64,000 nt of DNA, from NCBI GenBank assembly GCA_946894095.1, contig OX335665.1, forward strand, positions 3,110,001-3,174,000. The letters run 5' to 3'. How positions within the stretch are numbered: the stretch's first letter is position 1; the number at the start of each line of letters is the position of its first letter. A model generated the notes under the pieces. That model ran no database searches. It was not told the origin of the DNA and saw only the letters and a program-made list of their open reading frames with translations. Of the stretch, positions 1 to 10,599 are shown piece after piece. This stretch comes from Incurvaria masculella. Taxonomy: Eukaryota > Arthropoda > Insecta > Lepidoptera > Incurvariidae. The position numbers and the translations under genes were made by a program.

Positions 1-30
1 CTGAAAAATCTACAAATGGACAGGTCACCA

Positions 31-1416
31 TACTTTCTTTATGAAAACTAGAGAAATCATAAAGATTTCAGAAAAATACATTTCACATTCCATGAGCGCG
101 ATTCCAATGTATAGATTTCAGAGGTTGTCTTATCGGGCAGATATGTTCCATCTCCCTCTAACTCGCGGTAGTGGTACTTACTCCCATGCTTTGTTCGTCT
201 CGTAAGCACAGCGCGCTATGCTAGGTCTATGGTTTAGATACGAGTTAAAAACGAACCGTGCGTGGGTTATTACATCCGTCCGCACTTCCCACGGCGACGC
301 TCTTAAACTGGGACTGCACAGTGGCGCACGGCCAAGAGATTCCCTCTCTATGGAGTTGTATTAAGGTGGGCCTTCCCCCTCAACTCCCCATACAAACGTG
401 GAAAGATCATGCCCATATATCTTGTCAGAGATCCAAAATTTTATTTAAAATAGCTTCATTTTATCAAACTAGATGTCTGATGACCATTGGCATTGTAAAA
501 TTGTGTTTGGTTTCTAAGTTATAAGGTGCGAAAGCTCGAATTATTCGCGCGTTTTATGCAATAACTTTGGAGGTGGATTACTCAACGATGAAATAAAAAC
601 ATCTTAAAAGATTAGTCATCAAACATCATGAAGATTTATATTCAATTTGGTTTTGGTAGATCGTGGTTTACTTTTGGCTATAAGTTGTTTTGTAATCTTA
701 CCAAATCAAACACTATGCGCATTTTCTGCTTTGTGGACCTGTTGCATCTTACTCATAACGGAGCCCGTCTTTTTATTTGAAACAGAGAAGGTCCACGTGC
801 GGCTGCGTGGATATGTGATTGTAACACCCAATGCCACTTGTGGCTTTGCCTTCAGCTTTCGCTCGGCGATCGAAGCAAACCCGCAGTACCCTCCCCTCCA
901 CCCGCACGCATACTCCTCTCCCGTTGCCGCACCCACCCGATCGGTTTACGATAGGCTGCATTTATTTTCTTGATTTTATCTGCCATGACTTGAAGCATTT
1001 TCGCGACCTGCCATCTATTGGCAGCAATTTTTATTTTATCTACCCTGTACACATAGCATGGCACCTAATTCCTTCGGAAATGCGGTGTTTTAGGCTAATA
1101 TCATGACTGTAGGTGTAAAATACAACTTACTTACAAAAATACAATTTGGTAAAAATACCCCCAGTTATGTGCAAAGTTAAGGTGAATTGAAACATTCGGT
1201 ATATCAAACAAAATGTAGATGGCGCCATTATCTGAAAATATCACATTAGGCGTAATTATCATACGCAGACTATTCCATAAAATATTTTATTGCTAAGACA
1301 ATGCTTAGTAAGAATTTAATGATAAAAATATTTCATCGCAGTTCACCGTTACCTTTTCTAAATATTTTTACTGTGATTTTTTCGGATGCCAAACTGCCAT
1401 ATGAGATTCATAGAAT
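31..1416. repeat. 1.39-kb duplicated unit, copy 1
   Basis: This stretch recurs at 2122-3507 with a constant offset of 2091 bases. I saw no base difference in the parts compared, and six overlapping open frames translate identically in both copies. It contains a divergent, right-truncated family A element beginning TTAAGGTGGG at 361. Its first 200 bases also have a diverged relative at 48310-48530. Short open frames inside have no recognisable product and are probably chance. The near-identity means a very recent duplication or an assembly artefact. Confidence 0.9.
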
Positions 1417-1435
1417 ATGATATGAATAGAATATG

Positions 1436-2111
1436 GTACAAAAGCACATAAGGGGTCATTTTAAGGTGTGGTTTTGTACCACCTTATACTCCAGGGTGCT
1501 TGGAGTCGATTCAATGATTTTTAAAACTGTTATTTTTTCACTGTTTTTAGTATTTTCCAACCTTATTGTATTGTATTGTTTTATTGCATTCATAGGTAGG
1601 TAACCTACACTTAAACATGTCAAGAATCGTTATGCTAGGTCTATGTCAAAAATATAAATGTCGAAGTCCATGCACATAAGAACTGGCAAACATATTCAGT
1701 TTAAAACTTAAGTAGTTGATTAATTAATGCCACCGCTCGCAAACATAAGGAGAAACGTAAAAAATAAATATAAAAAAACAAAAGATAAAAAAAAAACACT
1801 AATTATGATTCTGAATTATGAATATTGAACTTAACCTAAATCTGGTGTATAGTGCCATCGTCAATGTAATACTAGTCAGTAGTACTAGTGGTATTCTTTA
1901 AAAAATATATATAAAATGTCCACCCCTGAGATATGCACTATTAATGAGAAAGAAAATTATTCAAATCAGTTGACAGTTTGCGGAGATATTGAGTAACATA
2001 GACACAAAAAAAAACATACAGACGAATTGAGAACCTCCTTTTTTTAAGTCGGTTGAAAAAAGAACCGTTACCAATTTTTGCCCCCAAAAATGCATAATTA
2101 TTCTGACCTCT
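1436..2111. repeat. 676-bp dispersed repeat, copy 1
   Basis: This block begins GGTACAAAAGCACATAAGG and ends TTCTGACCTCTAC. It recurs in the same orientation and apparently without change at 5555-6230. The first 46 bases form a small palindrome (GGTACAAAA...TTTTGTACC). Near the end is an AAGTCGGTTGAAAA tract, which I recognise from many lepidopteran repeats. No target-site duplication is evident, so the mechanism (Helitron-like capture, recombination or other) is open. It lies exactly between the two 1.39-kb units. Confidence 0.85.
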
Positions 2112-2121
2112 ACTACTCTGA

Positions 2122-3507
2122 TACTTTCTTTATGAAAACTAGAGAAATCATAAAGATTTCAGAAAAATACATTTCACATTCCATGAGCGCGATTCCAATG
2201 TATAGATTTCAGAGGTTGTCTTATCGGGCAGATATGTTCCATCTCCCTCTAACTCGCGGTAGTGGTACTTACTCCCATGCTTTGTTCGTCTCGTAAGCAC
2301 AGCGCGCTATGCTAGGTCTATGGTTTAGATACGAGTTAAAAACGAACCGTGCGTGGGTTATTACATCCGTCCGCACTTCCCACGGCGACGCTCTTAAACT
2401 GGGACTGCACAGTGGCGCACGGCCAAGAGATTCCCTCTCTATGGAGTTGTATTAAGGTGGGCCTTCCCCCTCAACTCCCCATACAAACGTGGAAAGATCA
2501 TGCCCATATATCTTGTCAGAGATCCAAAATTTTATTTAAAATAGCTTCATTTTATCAAACTAGATGTCTGATGACCATTGGCATTGTAAAATTGTGTTTG
2601 GTTTCTAAGTTATAAGGTGCGAAAGCTCGAATTATTCGCGCGTTTTATGCAATAACTTTGGAGGTGGATTACTCAACGATGAAATAAAAACATCTTAAAA
2701 GATTAGTCATCAAACATCATGAAGATTTATATTCAATTTGGTTTTGGTAGATCGTGGTTTACTTTTGGCTATAAGTTGTTTTGTAATCTTACCAAATCAA
2801 ACACTATGCGCATTTTCTGCTTTGTGGACCTGTTGCATCTTACTCATAACGGAGCCCGTCTTTTTATTTGAAACAGAGAAGGTCCACGTGCGGCTGCGTG
2901 GATATGTGATTGTAACACCCAATGCCACTTGTGGCTTTGCCTTCAGCTTTCGCTCGGCGATCGAAGCAAACCCGCAGTACCCTCCCCTCCACCCGCACGC
3001 ATACTCCTCTCCCGTTGCCGCACCCACCCGATCGGTTTACGATAGGCTGCATTTATTTTCTTGATTTTATCTGCCATGACTTGAAGCATTTTCGCGACCT
3101 GCCATCTATTGGCAGCAATTTTTATTTTATCTACCCTGTACACATAGCATGGCACCTAATTCCTTCGGAAATGCGGTGTTTTAGGCTAATATCATGACTG
3201 TAGGTGTAAAATACAACTTACTTACAAAAATACAATTTGGTAAAAATACCCCCAGTTATGTGCAAAGTTAAGGTGAATTGAAACATTCGGTATATCAAAC
3301 AAAATGTAGATGGCGCCATTATCTGAAAATATCACATTAGGCGTAATTATCATACGCAGACTATTCCATAAAATATTTTATTGCTAAGACAATGCTTAGT
3401 AAGAATTTAATGATAAAAATATTTCATCGCAGTTCACCGTTACCTTTTCTAAATATTTTTACTGTGATTTTTTCGGATGCCAAACTGCCATATGAGATTC
3501 ATAGAAT
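2122..3507. repeat. 1.39-kb duplicated unit, copy 2
   Basis: Second copy of the unit at 31-1416. Homology begins at TACTTTCTTTATG and stops at CATAGAATA, after which the flanks differ completely (3508 onward versus 1417 onward). It includes the second copy of the truncated family A element at 2452. Confidence 0.9.
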
Positions 3508-3982
3508 ATACTATCTGTTAGGATTCCGCCAAATGTACATTTTAAAATCAGGTAAATGTGTATAACTACAAAAAATATTTTCTATTCAGATTATGCCGCC
3601 ATATACATTTTGTTGAAGATATATCGAATGTTTTGAATCATCTATCGAGCTATCGATGCATTTAGTTCAAACATGTCAAATTATTAATCGATTCAGATAG
3701 ATAGACACCACTACATCATTAAATGAGTACACTTGATAAGATAGCTCGTATATTTTGGTACATCACAATAAGAGATAAAAAGGTAAAATCAGCCTCTATC
3801 TACCTGTCAAATCATTTCTCCATTTTCGAATTAACCTATTCGCATACACTAAGCAATAACGCTAAGATTCTTCGCGAGTTTCCTGGCAACACTCGAAAAC
3901 ACATTTGCACTTTATTTACATTTCAAACATACAATACAACAATGTTGCCATTACAAAAATGAAGAAGTATTTAACGGGTCAA
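3508..3982. other. unassigned AT-rich stretch
   Basis: No gene, RNA or recognisable repeat. The one short open frame, at 3723-3962 plus, has no family features. Confidence 0.5.
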
Positions 3983-4532
3983 TTAAGGTGGCCCAACCCG
4001 CTCATTTCCCCATACAAAAGGGGAAAGAAGATCACGCCCATATTTCTTGTCAGAGATCCAAAATGTTGCTCAATATAGCTTTATTTGATTGAACTAGATG
4101 TCTGATGACCATTGGCATTGTAAAATTGTGTTTGGTTTCCAAGTTATAACGTCCGAAAGTTCGGATTTTTCGCGCGTTTTATACAATTACTTTGGAGGTG
4201 GATTACGCAATGATAAAGTACGAACATGTTAAAATGATTAGTCATCAGACATAGCTTGTTTAATCAAGATTTATAATCTATTTGGTTTTTGTTAGATTTT
4301 TGACTGCAGCGGTCGTGGTTTACTTTTAGCTATAAGTCGTTTTGAAATTAAAATTTTCGTAAATCTTACCAAATCATACACTATGCACATTGTCTTTTTT
4401 GTGGACAGGTTGCATCTTCCTCATAACGGAGCCTGTCTTATTCTTAGAAACAGAGAGGGTCCCAGAGCGCAACAGCACGGTTTTGTACCGTGCCCGCAAA
4501 TGAGTTGAGGCCGCCGGGTTGGGCCACCTTAA
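3983..4532 (+). mobile_element. Family A non-autonomous element (TTAA ends)
   Basis: About 550 bp bounded by TTAA on both sides, with inverted ends: left GGTGGCCCAACCCG, right CGGGTTGGGCCACC. The same body (phrases TCTTGTCAGAGATCCAAAAT and ATGTCTGATGACCATTGGCA) occurs at 14693, 18645, 23818, 36775 and 60857. There is no coding capacity. The TTAA target and short TIR suggest mobilisation by a piggyBac- or Kolobok-like transposase not present here; that assignment is inference. Confidence 0.85.
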
Positions 4533-4939
4533 TGCGATTTGAAAACCTTGAGTTGGTATCACTATTGTTTTCGTATTGTCAGCAAACCAAAGAGAGAATT
4601 GGTAAAATATAAGTTTCTTCTACTAGGTACTACGAGTTACACTCTGTGTTTTACTACGACAGTGATGGACAGACAAACAATAATTAGCAAATAAATCGTA
4701 AAGCAAATTGTATGTTTCACCTAAACCATCATTCGCTCTCATATTCTATGCTTAAAATGGAAAAGTTCATTCTCGTTCGTTGCGCAAAAACAAATGAACT
4801 TCCACATTTCAAAATTAATTCCGATGACATCGTTCCAATTTCAAATGTCTTCCGAATAGGCGAATGCTGTTTTTTTCTTTTTCTTCTGACTTGGATTCAA
4901 TCGGCGTTATCAAAGATTGTTTGCTGGTGTTAGAACGTT
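4533..4939. other. unassigned stretch, possibly 3' flank of the exon at 4940-5056
   Basis: It lies just downstream of the minus-strand stop codon at 4940-4942, so it could hold a 3' UTR. I found no AATAAA on the minus strand before family A begins at 4532. Confidence 0.35.
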
Positions 4940-5056
4940 CTAGAATCTTCTGGACTGGGTGAGGACCATCTGTCTGACGCTGAAGGTGGAGAGGCCAAGA
5001 CCGATAGCTGCCAGCGCGTAGGCTGATCTGCTCATCATCTTGTCCTTAGATCGTGG
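4940..5056 (-). CDS. Candidate terminal coding exon of an unidentified host gene
   Basis: On the minus strand a strong splice acceptor (long pyrimidine run then TTGATTGCAG, ending at 5057) is followed by 39 codons. The frame is open from the acceptor to a TAG at 4940-4942. The codons nearly all end in C or G, unlike the AT-rich surroundings, which is the usual sign of a conserved host exon. The product would begin PRSKDKMMSRSAYALAAIG, continue through a hydrophobic segment of about 14 residues and end in a basic QSRRF tail. This would suit a small single-pass membrane protein or the C terminus of one. I do not recognise the family. Upstream exons should lie at higher coordinates, but none was found in the window. 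It could also be a lone 32-residue frame starting at the ATG at 5038, or an exon relic. Confidence 0.45.
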   Translation of the reverse strand, partial: PRSKDKMMSRSAYALAAIGLGLSTFSVRQMVLTQSRRF

Positions 5057-5554
5057 CTGCAATCAAAGAGAAAATAAACTGTAAGTTTGGAGTAGTTATG
5101 AGGTGATCTTATACTGGCCTCACCAAAATGATGACATTTGTTTGTTCTTCCTAAAACTCAGTTTATTGTATTAAAGTCACATTTTTTTTATTGTTTTTGC
5201 ACAAAATGCAGACTTATTTATTTATTTATATATGTTTATTGCACTCAAAATTCGGGCAAAAGGTACAACTTAATGCCAGGGGCATTCTCTACCAGTCTAC
5301 CTTTGGGTATCATGAGCAGTAGTGCGAGTAGCAGTTATAGACAAATGAATTTACTACAACAAATATTATACACAATATACCAACTACTTATATACATATA
5401 AATATACATTAATATAAATATATAAACACTTTATATAATATAGAAACAGAAAACATTCGGGTCAATTATTATTCAATAATAAAATGTAAAACTTAGTTTT
5501 TAAACAACAGTTTTAAAAAACATGAACTTCAAGCAACCTGGAGTAGGAGACGGT
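5057..5554. other. intron-like or intergenic DNA with a LINE-like 3' tail
   Basis: If the exon at 4940-5056 is real, this is intron. Within it, 5205-5350 (TTTATTGCACTC, then a GGCATTCTCTACCAGTCTACC-like tract) resembles the 3' untranslated end of lepidopteran non-LTR elements in reverse orientation. 5340-5450 is very AT-rich. Confidence 0.35.
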
Positions 5555-6230
5555 ACAAAAGCACATAAGGGGTCATTTTAAGGTGTGGTTTTGTACCACC
5601 TTATACTCCAGGGTGCTTGGAGTCGATTCAATGATTTTTAAAACTGTTATTTTTTCACTGTTTTTAGTATTTTCCAACCTTATTGTATTGTATTGTTTTA
5701 TTGCATTCATAGGTAGGTAACCTACACTTAAACATGTCAAGAATCGTTATGCTAGGTCTATGTCAAAAATATAAATGTCGAAGTCCATGCACATAAGAAC
5801 TGGCAAACATATTCAGTTTAAAACTTAAGTAGTTGATTAATTAATGCCACCGCTCGCAAACATAAGGAGAAACGTAAAAAATAAATATAAAAAAACAAAA
5901 GATAAAAAAAAAACACTAATTATGATTCTGAATTATGAATATTGAACTTAACCTAAATCTGGTGTATAGTGCCATCGTCAATGTAATACTAGTCAGTAGT
6001 ACTAGTGGTATTCTTTAAAAAATATATATAAAATGTCCACCCCTGAGATATGCACTATTAATGAGAAAGAAAATTATTCAAATCAGTTGACAGTTTGCGG
6101 AGATATTGAGTAACATAGACACAAAAAAAAACATACAGACGAATTGAGAACCTCCTTTTTTTAAGTCGGTTGAAAAAAGAACCGTTACCAATTTTTGCCC
6201 CCAAAAATGCATAATTATTCTGACCTCTAC
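5555..6230. repeat. 676-bp dispersed repeat, copy 2
   Basis: Same orientation as 1436-2111 and seemingly unchanged from GGTACAAAAGCACATAAGG to TTCTGACCTCTAC. The flanks (AGTAGGAGAC and AAATTGCGG) are unrelated to those of copy 1. Confidence 0.85.
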
Positions 6231-6382
6231 AAATTGCGGAATTACAGACTAAAACCAAAATATGAACAATAAAAAAACTCAAAAACTATGGAATGTAATT
6301 CCACACTTGGCCGGCCGGTATGGTTTCGATGGAAACGTGGATAATGTTTCGACCATCTTTTCATCAAATTTGATGGAAATTA

Positions 6383-6624
6383 GGTCCCCTTCCTTCCTTA
6401 CTTATTAGGTGGTAGGGTTAATCCCACCCGGGTTGGTATTATCGCATTGAATGAACGATGGTCGAAGCGGCAATGAAAATTGTCCGTGTTTTCCATCCAG
6501 TTCAATGTAGCCGTGCAATATAAGGAAGGTCCTGGCATGGCACTAGTTCCCATGTGGTGTGTTAGGCTAATACCATGACATAAAGTGTGGTATTAGCCAT
6601 CCATGTCCAGTCACATAAAAAAAT
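6383..6624 (+). mobile_element. SINE body and tail, 5'-truncated
   Basis: It carries the body (GGTGGTAGGGTTAATCCC, then CATTGAATGAACGATGGTCG) and the tail (CCATCCATGTCCAGTCACAT plus an A run) shared with the full-length copies at 27038 and 45919. The 5S-like head is missing. It abuts the hairpin at 6627. Confidence 0.75.
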
Positions 6625-6626
6625 AC

Positions 6627-6777
6627 TACATTTGAAGCATTGTAATCAGATTTTGAAAATAATCTGAAAAAGTATTAGGAAGCAGGACTCGGGACAGGTC
6701 GGCTGCTTCCGACGAATGTCACGACTAATACTTTTTTAGATTATTTTCAAAATCTGATTACAATGCTTCAAATGTAG
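6627..6777. mobile_element. Long-hairpin (foldback) element
   Basis: Bases 6627-6679 (starting CTACATTTGAAGCATTGTAA) and 6725-6777 are near-perfect reverse complements over 53 bp. A second inner stem (GGAAGCAG...CTGCTTCC) shortens the loop. The transcript would fold into one long hairpin. It looks like a foldback MITE. A small-RNA precursor is possible but unproven. Confidence 0.8.
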
Positions 6778-7390
6778 ATGTCGCTGAAACTCAAATTAAT
6801 GAGATAACGGTAATGTCGCATCCATTAAATACATAAAATTATCAAATTGTCTTCATGTTTGTTTATTTTTTTTTAAAGTCCTAGGTCGAACCATAGCAAA
6901 AAGAACGTTGTGTGTTTTATTACATTCTGATCCTCCCAGGTATTGAACATTAGTGGATTTTAAGGCGCTAGGATTAGTCAACTACTCGCGCCATACAAAT
7001 GCACCTTTAAACAAATGTAATAATACGAGTATGTAGTGAAATGCCTCAGTAAGTCCAAACAGAACTCCAGAATGATAATGGATTGTTAATATTTTTTTAT
7101 TCCATCATTAATTTAAATAATAATAATCATAAAAAAGTCGATTTTTCACATTAGAAATCTGAAAGTAACATGATTTCTAGATATAAGAAAAAAACAGCAT
7201 ATATGCATAAAGAAATAACTCCATTTGATTTTAGATTTATATGTTTAGTAAAAAAAGTTTGGAAATGGATACCGTTTCCGCAATGTATTTTGTATAGAAA
7301 AAGGAAACATACATTAACGAATATAGGTTGAACCCTAGACAAGTAATTATATATTGTGTAAGAATGACACTTCTAATCGTCAGACTTACG
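6778..7390. other. unassigned AT-rich stretch
   Basis: No gene or repeat recognised on either strand. Confidence 0.5.
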
Positions 7391-7516
7391 CCCGTTGCCA
7401 CCACCTCCAGCTACAAAAATCCTAAAGTTACTTTTCGGTTACACCATACAAATATGCCATGTAACCGAAAGTTACTTATCGGATTTCAGGTAACAGGCGG
7501 TGGTGAAAACAGGGGT
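7391..7516. mobile_element. Family D hairpin MITE, copy 1
   Basis: About 126 bp with inverted ends (CCACCACCTCCAGCTAC... versus ...GTAACAGGCGGTGGTGAAAA) and an inner palindrome (TTTCGGTTACACCATAC... versus ...TGTAACCGAAAGTTAC). A second copy lies at 44233-44361. Confidence 0.75.
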
Positions 7517-8529
7517 TAGTAAGTTAACTTGGGGTGCCTCGTCTAACTTTGCGATTCGGCTAGTACCAGAAACTTAATGCTCAATGTATCCAAATCAGTA
7601 GTGTCTGTCTAGTAATGGAAAAATTGCCAGACAACATTTGTTGAGGAATACTACCGTCTGTGGCTGATACGCAATCACTATGATTGCCTGCAGTTTGTAC
7701 TGTGCCCGACCTCACAAACAGATTAATAATGATAAGCAATAAAAGAGTAGACATGGAGAGTGCATAAATATATATACGTCAATTATAGTAATAATTGTAT
7801 GAAAGCAACCTAAAGACAGGCATATATCAATTTAAAATGTTTTCATCTATACTAGTAAATTACTTAAATGTGCGGACAATGTGTCAAAAGTAGGGACTAT
7901 ACTCCAGCCGCCGAAAGAATAAACATTTGACATCTGTCAGTTGATCAGTGTTGGAGACAAGCCTTTGTTGAATTATGAAGCAAACCATAATTACTTCCTG
8001 AAAATATTATTTTTGGGCAATGGCTTAAAAAATATATGAATTAGATTTGGTGATATTATTAATGATTCCTCAATAAGGTGAGCCATTTAATTCAAAATAG
8101 ATTCACGGCACGTGCATAATTTTGTAGTGACGTATCAAAAAATACTAGGGCAATTATAACATCATATGATATATTTTTTTATATCTAATTTGGTAATAAT
8201 ATAATGTATTAATTAAGTTAACCCTTTCCCCGCCAGGAACGTATATATCCGTCAGAGCAAGGCATTCTGCAGGCGCCATCGTCAAATATATCCGACAGAA
8301 AACGACTCCACTTCAAACATTAATAAAACTTTACTGATTACGAAATAATGTGTTTTATTTACATAATTGCACAGTACATACTAGCGTTCATTAGATTTCT
8401 ACTGTTTCAACAATGGAAACACACTATTTGCAACAAAACAAACAACAATTCAAGACTGCATATTATCGAAATAATTGTAGTGTGGCGTATTGAGAAGGAT
8501 TATGCCAAAAAACCTTGGCGGTGAAAGGG
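7517..8529. other. unassigned stretch
   Basis: About 1 kb with no gene. The region near 8220-8520 reads like a diverged repeat joined to the LINE fragment that follows, but I cannot assign it. Confidence 0.45.
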
Positions 8530-8796
8530 TTAAATGTCGTCGTCCAGACCTTCGGACCTTGGTCACCGGACGCTAAGGCTTTTGCAGATGACATCGGAAA
8601 ACTCCTAGTGGAGAAGTCTGGCGATCGTCGTGCAAAAGCCTTTTTTGTCTGTAGAATCGCTCTCGAAATTCAAAGAGGCAAAGCGGCGAGTGTTCTAGGC
8701 ACTTTGGGGCAAACATCGGCTGCCTTCAATGAAATATTTTACCCTTTAACGCAACATATTTCATTCGATCGTTCTCCGATCCACATTTTTCTTTAG
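8530..8796 (+). pseudogene. C-terminal fragment of a non-LTR retrotransposon protein (5'-truncated)
   Basis: The frame encodes QTFGPWSPDAKAFADDIGK, later RIALEIQRGKAASVLGTL, and a stop at 8794-8796. This matches block for block the end of the protein relic at 57336-58436 minus (ETFGPWSADAKAF..., ISLAIQR). Such ends occur in invertebrate reverse-transcriptase proteins that also carry a GHHGLSC cysteine segment; I cannot name the clade with confidence. About 160 bases of AT-rich 3' sequence follow and finish in a short TGTAA-type repeat (8938-8957), as expected for a LINE tail. Everything upstream of the QTFGPW block is missing, a typical 5' truncation by incomplete reverse transcription. It is not functional. 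Confidence 0.65.
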
Positions 8797-8957
8797 TTTT
8801 AGTTTTAATTTAAATTTTACTTTTAGATGTTAGACTAATATTAATTTAAAAAGATAAATAGTGTGTAAATTATACAGTTGTTTGTATCTATCTGTTAATA
8901 TAATATATTCTAATTCTATGTAACGTATGTTTGTAATAAAATGTAATGTAATGTAAA

Positions 8958-9286
8958 ATATATATCGAATAAAATTATTAAGTTAATAATATTATAAAGC
9001 TAAGCCCAAACCAAATGCGCAAAGGCATGTTGCGTAATATAATTACTACTTATGTATTTCTCATAATAATATTAGTGTTAATTTAAGTATATGAAATATT
9101 AGTGCTATAATATTGGTGTTACTTACTTATTTAACGTCACTAGTCACAACCAACTGACACTCGTCAAAAGTTTATTCTCTTGGCGGCCGGACTGTAGAGC
9201 AAATGTAATGATGTTATTCTAAATTGATCAAAATTTAACGCATCACTTTTTTATTTCAAAGGGTATTCTTCTTCCAATAATCTCAA
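8958..9286. other. unassigned AT-rich stretch
   Basis: Nothing recognised between the LINE tail and the Helitron-like start. Confidence 0.5.
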
Positions 9287-9420
9287 TCCTACTAATATTA
9301 TAAATGCGAAAGTGTGTCTGTTGGTTGGTCTTTCCTTCACGCAGCAATTAAGTAACGGATTGACATGCTTATTCTGATGGACAATATTATTATCTAAATA
9401 TTAATGGAGCCGGACAGTGA
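9287..9420 (+). mobile_element. Helitron-like 5' end fragment
   Basis: The motif TCCTACTAATATTATAAATG followed by CGAAAGTGTGTCTGTTGG is the characteristic 5' start of abundant lepidopteran non-autonomous Helitrons. No matching CTAG-type 3' end was found downstream, so it looks truncated. The right border given is approximate. Confidence 0.5.
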
Positions 9421-10373
9421 CATACGTTTTGCATTTAGCGAGACATAAAAATAGTATTTGTTTTGCAAATGTGTCGTGCTCTGAAGATGTGAATTTTTGG
9501 GTTAGCTCCCGGCCTTTACACCAATCTATCGAGGTAATCTCTGGTGTTAGACCTTACTATCTAAAGAATTTAATGTGTCAAATCAAACCAAGAAGCTCAC
9601 TATGTTCACGACAAAAGATAAAATGCATGTGGGTAGTACCTAAAATAATGGAATAATGTATAATCATAATATTATTTGTGGTTTCAATGGATATCTGAGA
9701 TCGCCCAACTCGAAAATGGACAAGCATATCATCACCGCATTGGGAAAAGTCACCGATTACAAAATCTCAGTTCCTAGTTCCAACTTTGAAAATTAAAGAT
9801 TTATGGGGATTTTTTAAAAATCTTTTGTCCTCAGTAATTATGAATCAAAATTAAAATCCTATCTTAAATGTTTCTTGTAAAAAAAACTTTACCTTTATTG
9901 TATTTTATATATAATATGATATATGTATACTTTTGTAATTAGTGATTATATTTAAATTCGAAAAAAAAATCAGTATTCCAACTTTTTTCTCTTTGACATT
10001 ACTTGACATCTCTTCGAAGCAATGGGCAATGGGTATGTGGGTTAGAAATATTTATGGATAGCATTGCACCTCATCTCAGTGCTTGTTTTTAGAATATCTT
10101 CTTGGATTAAGGGGGAAGCCCTGTCTAACATTCCCAATGTTAGTTTAATGTCTATGATCGTTCATGACGACGATCGTTTGGATGGATTTTTATTCTTTAT
10201 TTGTATTATAATGATCAGATCTTCTTTCCTTTCCCAGTTGGATATTCAAGTCGTGATATAGTTCTAAATCATTTGATTGGTGTGAATCCGCAATCATTCG
10301 GACGGTATTCAATGACAAACAATAAACAATAAAATTTCAGCCAATGATATATTTGATAATATTTAATTAAGTG
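9421..10373. other. unassigned stretch
   Basis: Almost 1 kb of AT-rich DNA. Short open frames at 9417-9656 and 10064-10261 have no family features. Confidence 0.5.
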
Positions 10374-10599
10374 TCAGTGGGTAGGTCATGTATGTCGCAG
10401 AGATGACCACAGATGGAGCACTGAAGTCTTGATGTGGAGACCCTACACAGGGAAAAGAAGCGTCGGCAAACCGCCAGCACGTTAGTCAGACGATATACAT
10501 CAGACAGCAGGTGACAACGGGCAAAGAAAAACAGGAGACCGAACAACTTGGCGAAGTCTGGGGGAGGCCTACGTCCAGCAGTGGACAACAAAAGGCTGA
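10374..10599 (+). pseudogene. RTE-type LINE, C-terminal ORF relic
   Basis: One frame reads WVGHVCRRDDHRW..., WRPYTGKRSVGKPPAR, ..., WRSLGEAYVQQWTTKG and stops at TGA 10597-10599. This is the conserved C terminus of RTE-type endonuclease/reverse transcriptases of Lepidoptera. An in-frame TAG follows PPAR, where relatives have tryptophan. The reverse transcriptase and endonuclease domains are absent (5' truncation). A related tail lies at 63529-63789 minus. Confidence 0.75.

Noticed and set aside
258..1106. Open frames of 60-108 codons in both 1.39-kb units
   Set aside because: Overlapping frames on both strands within repeat DNA, no family features. Identity between copies reflects DNA duplication, not selection.
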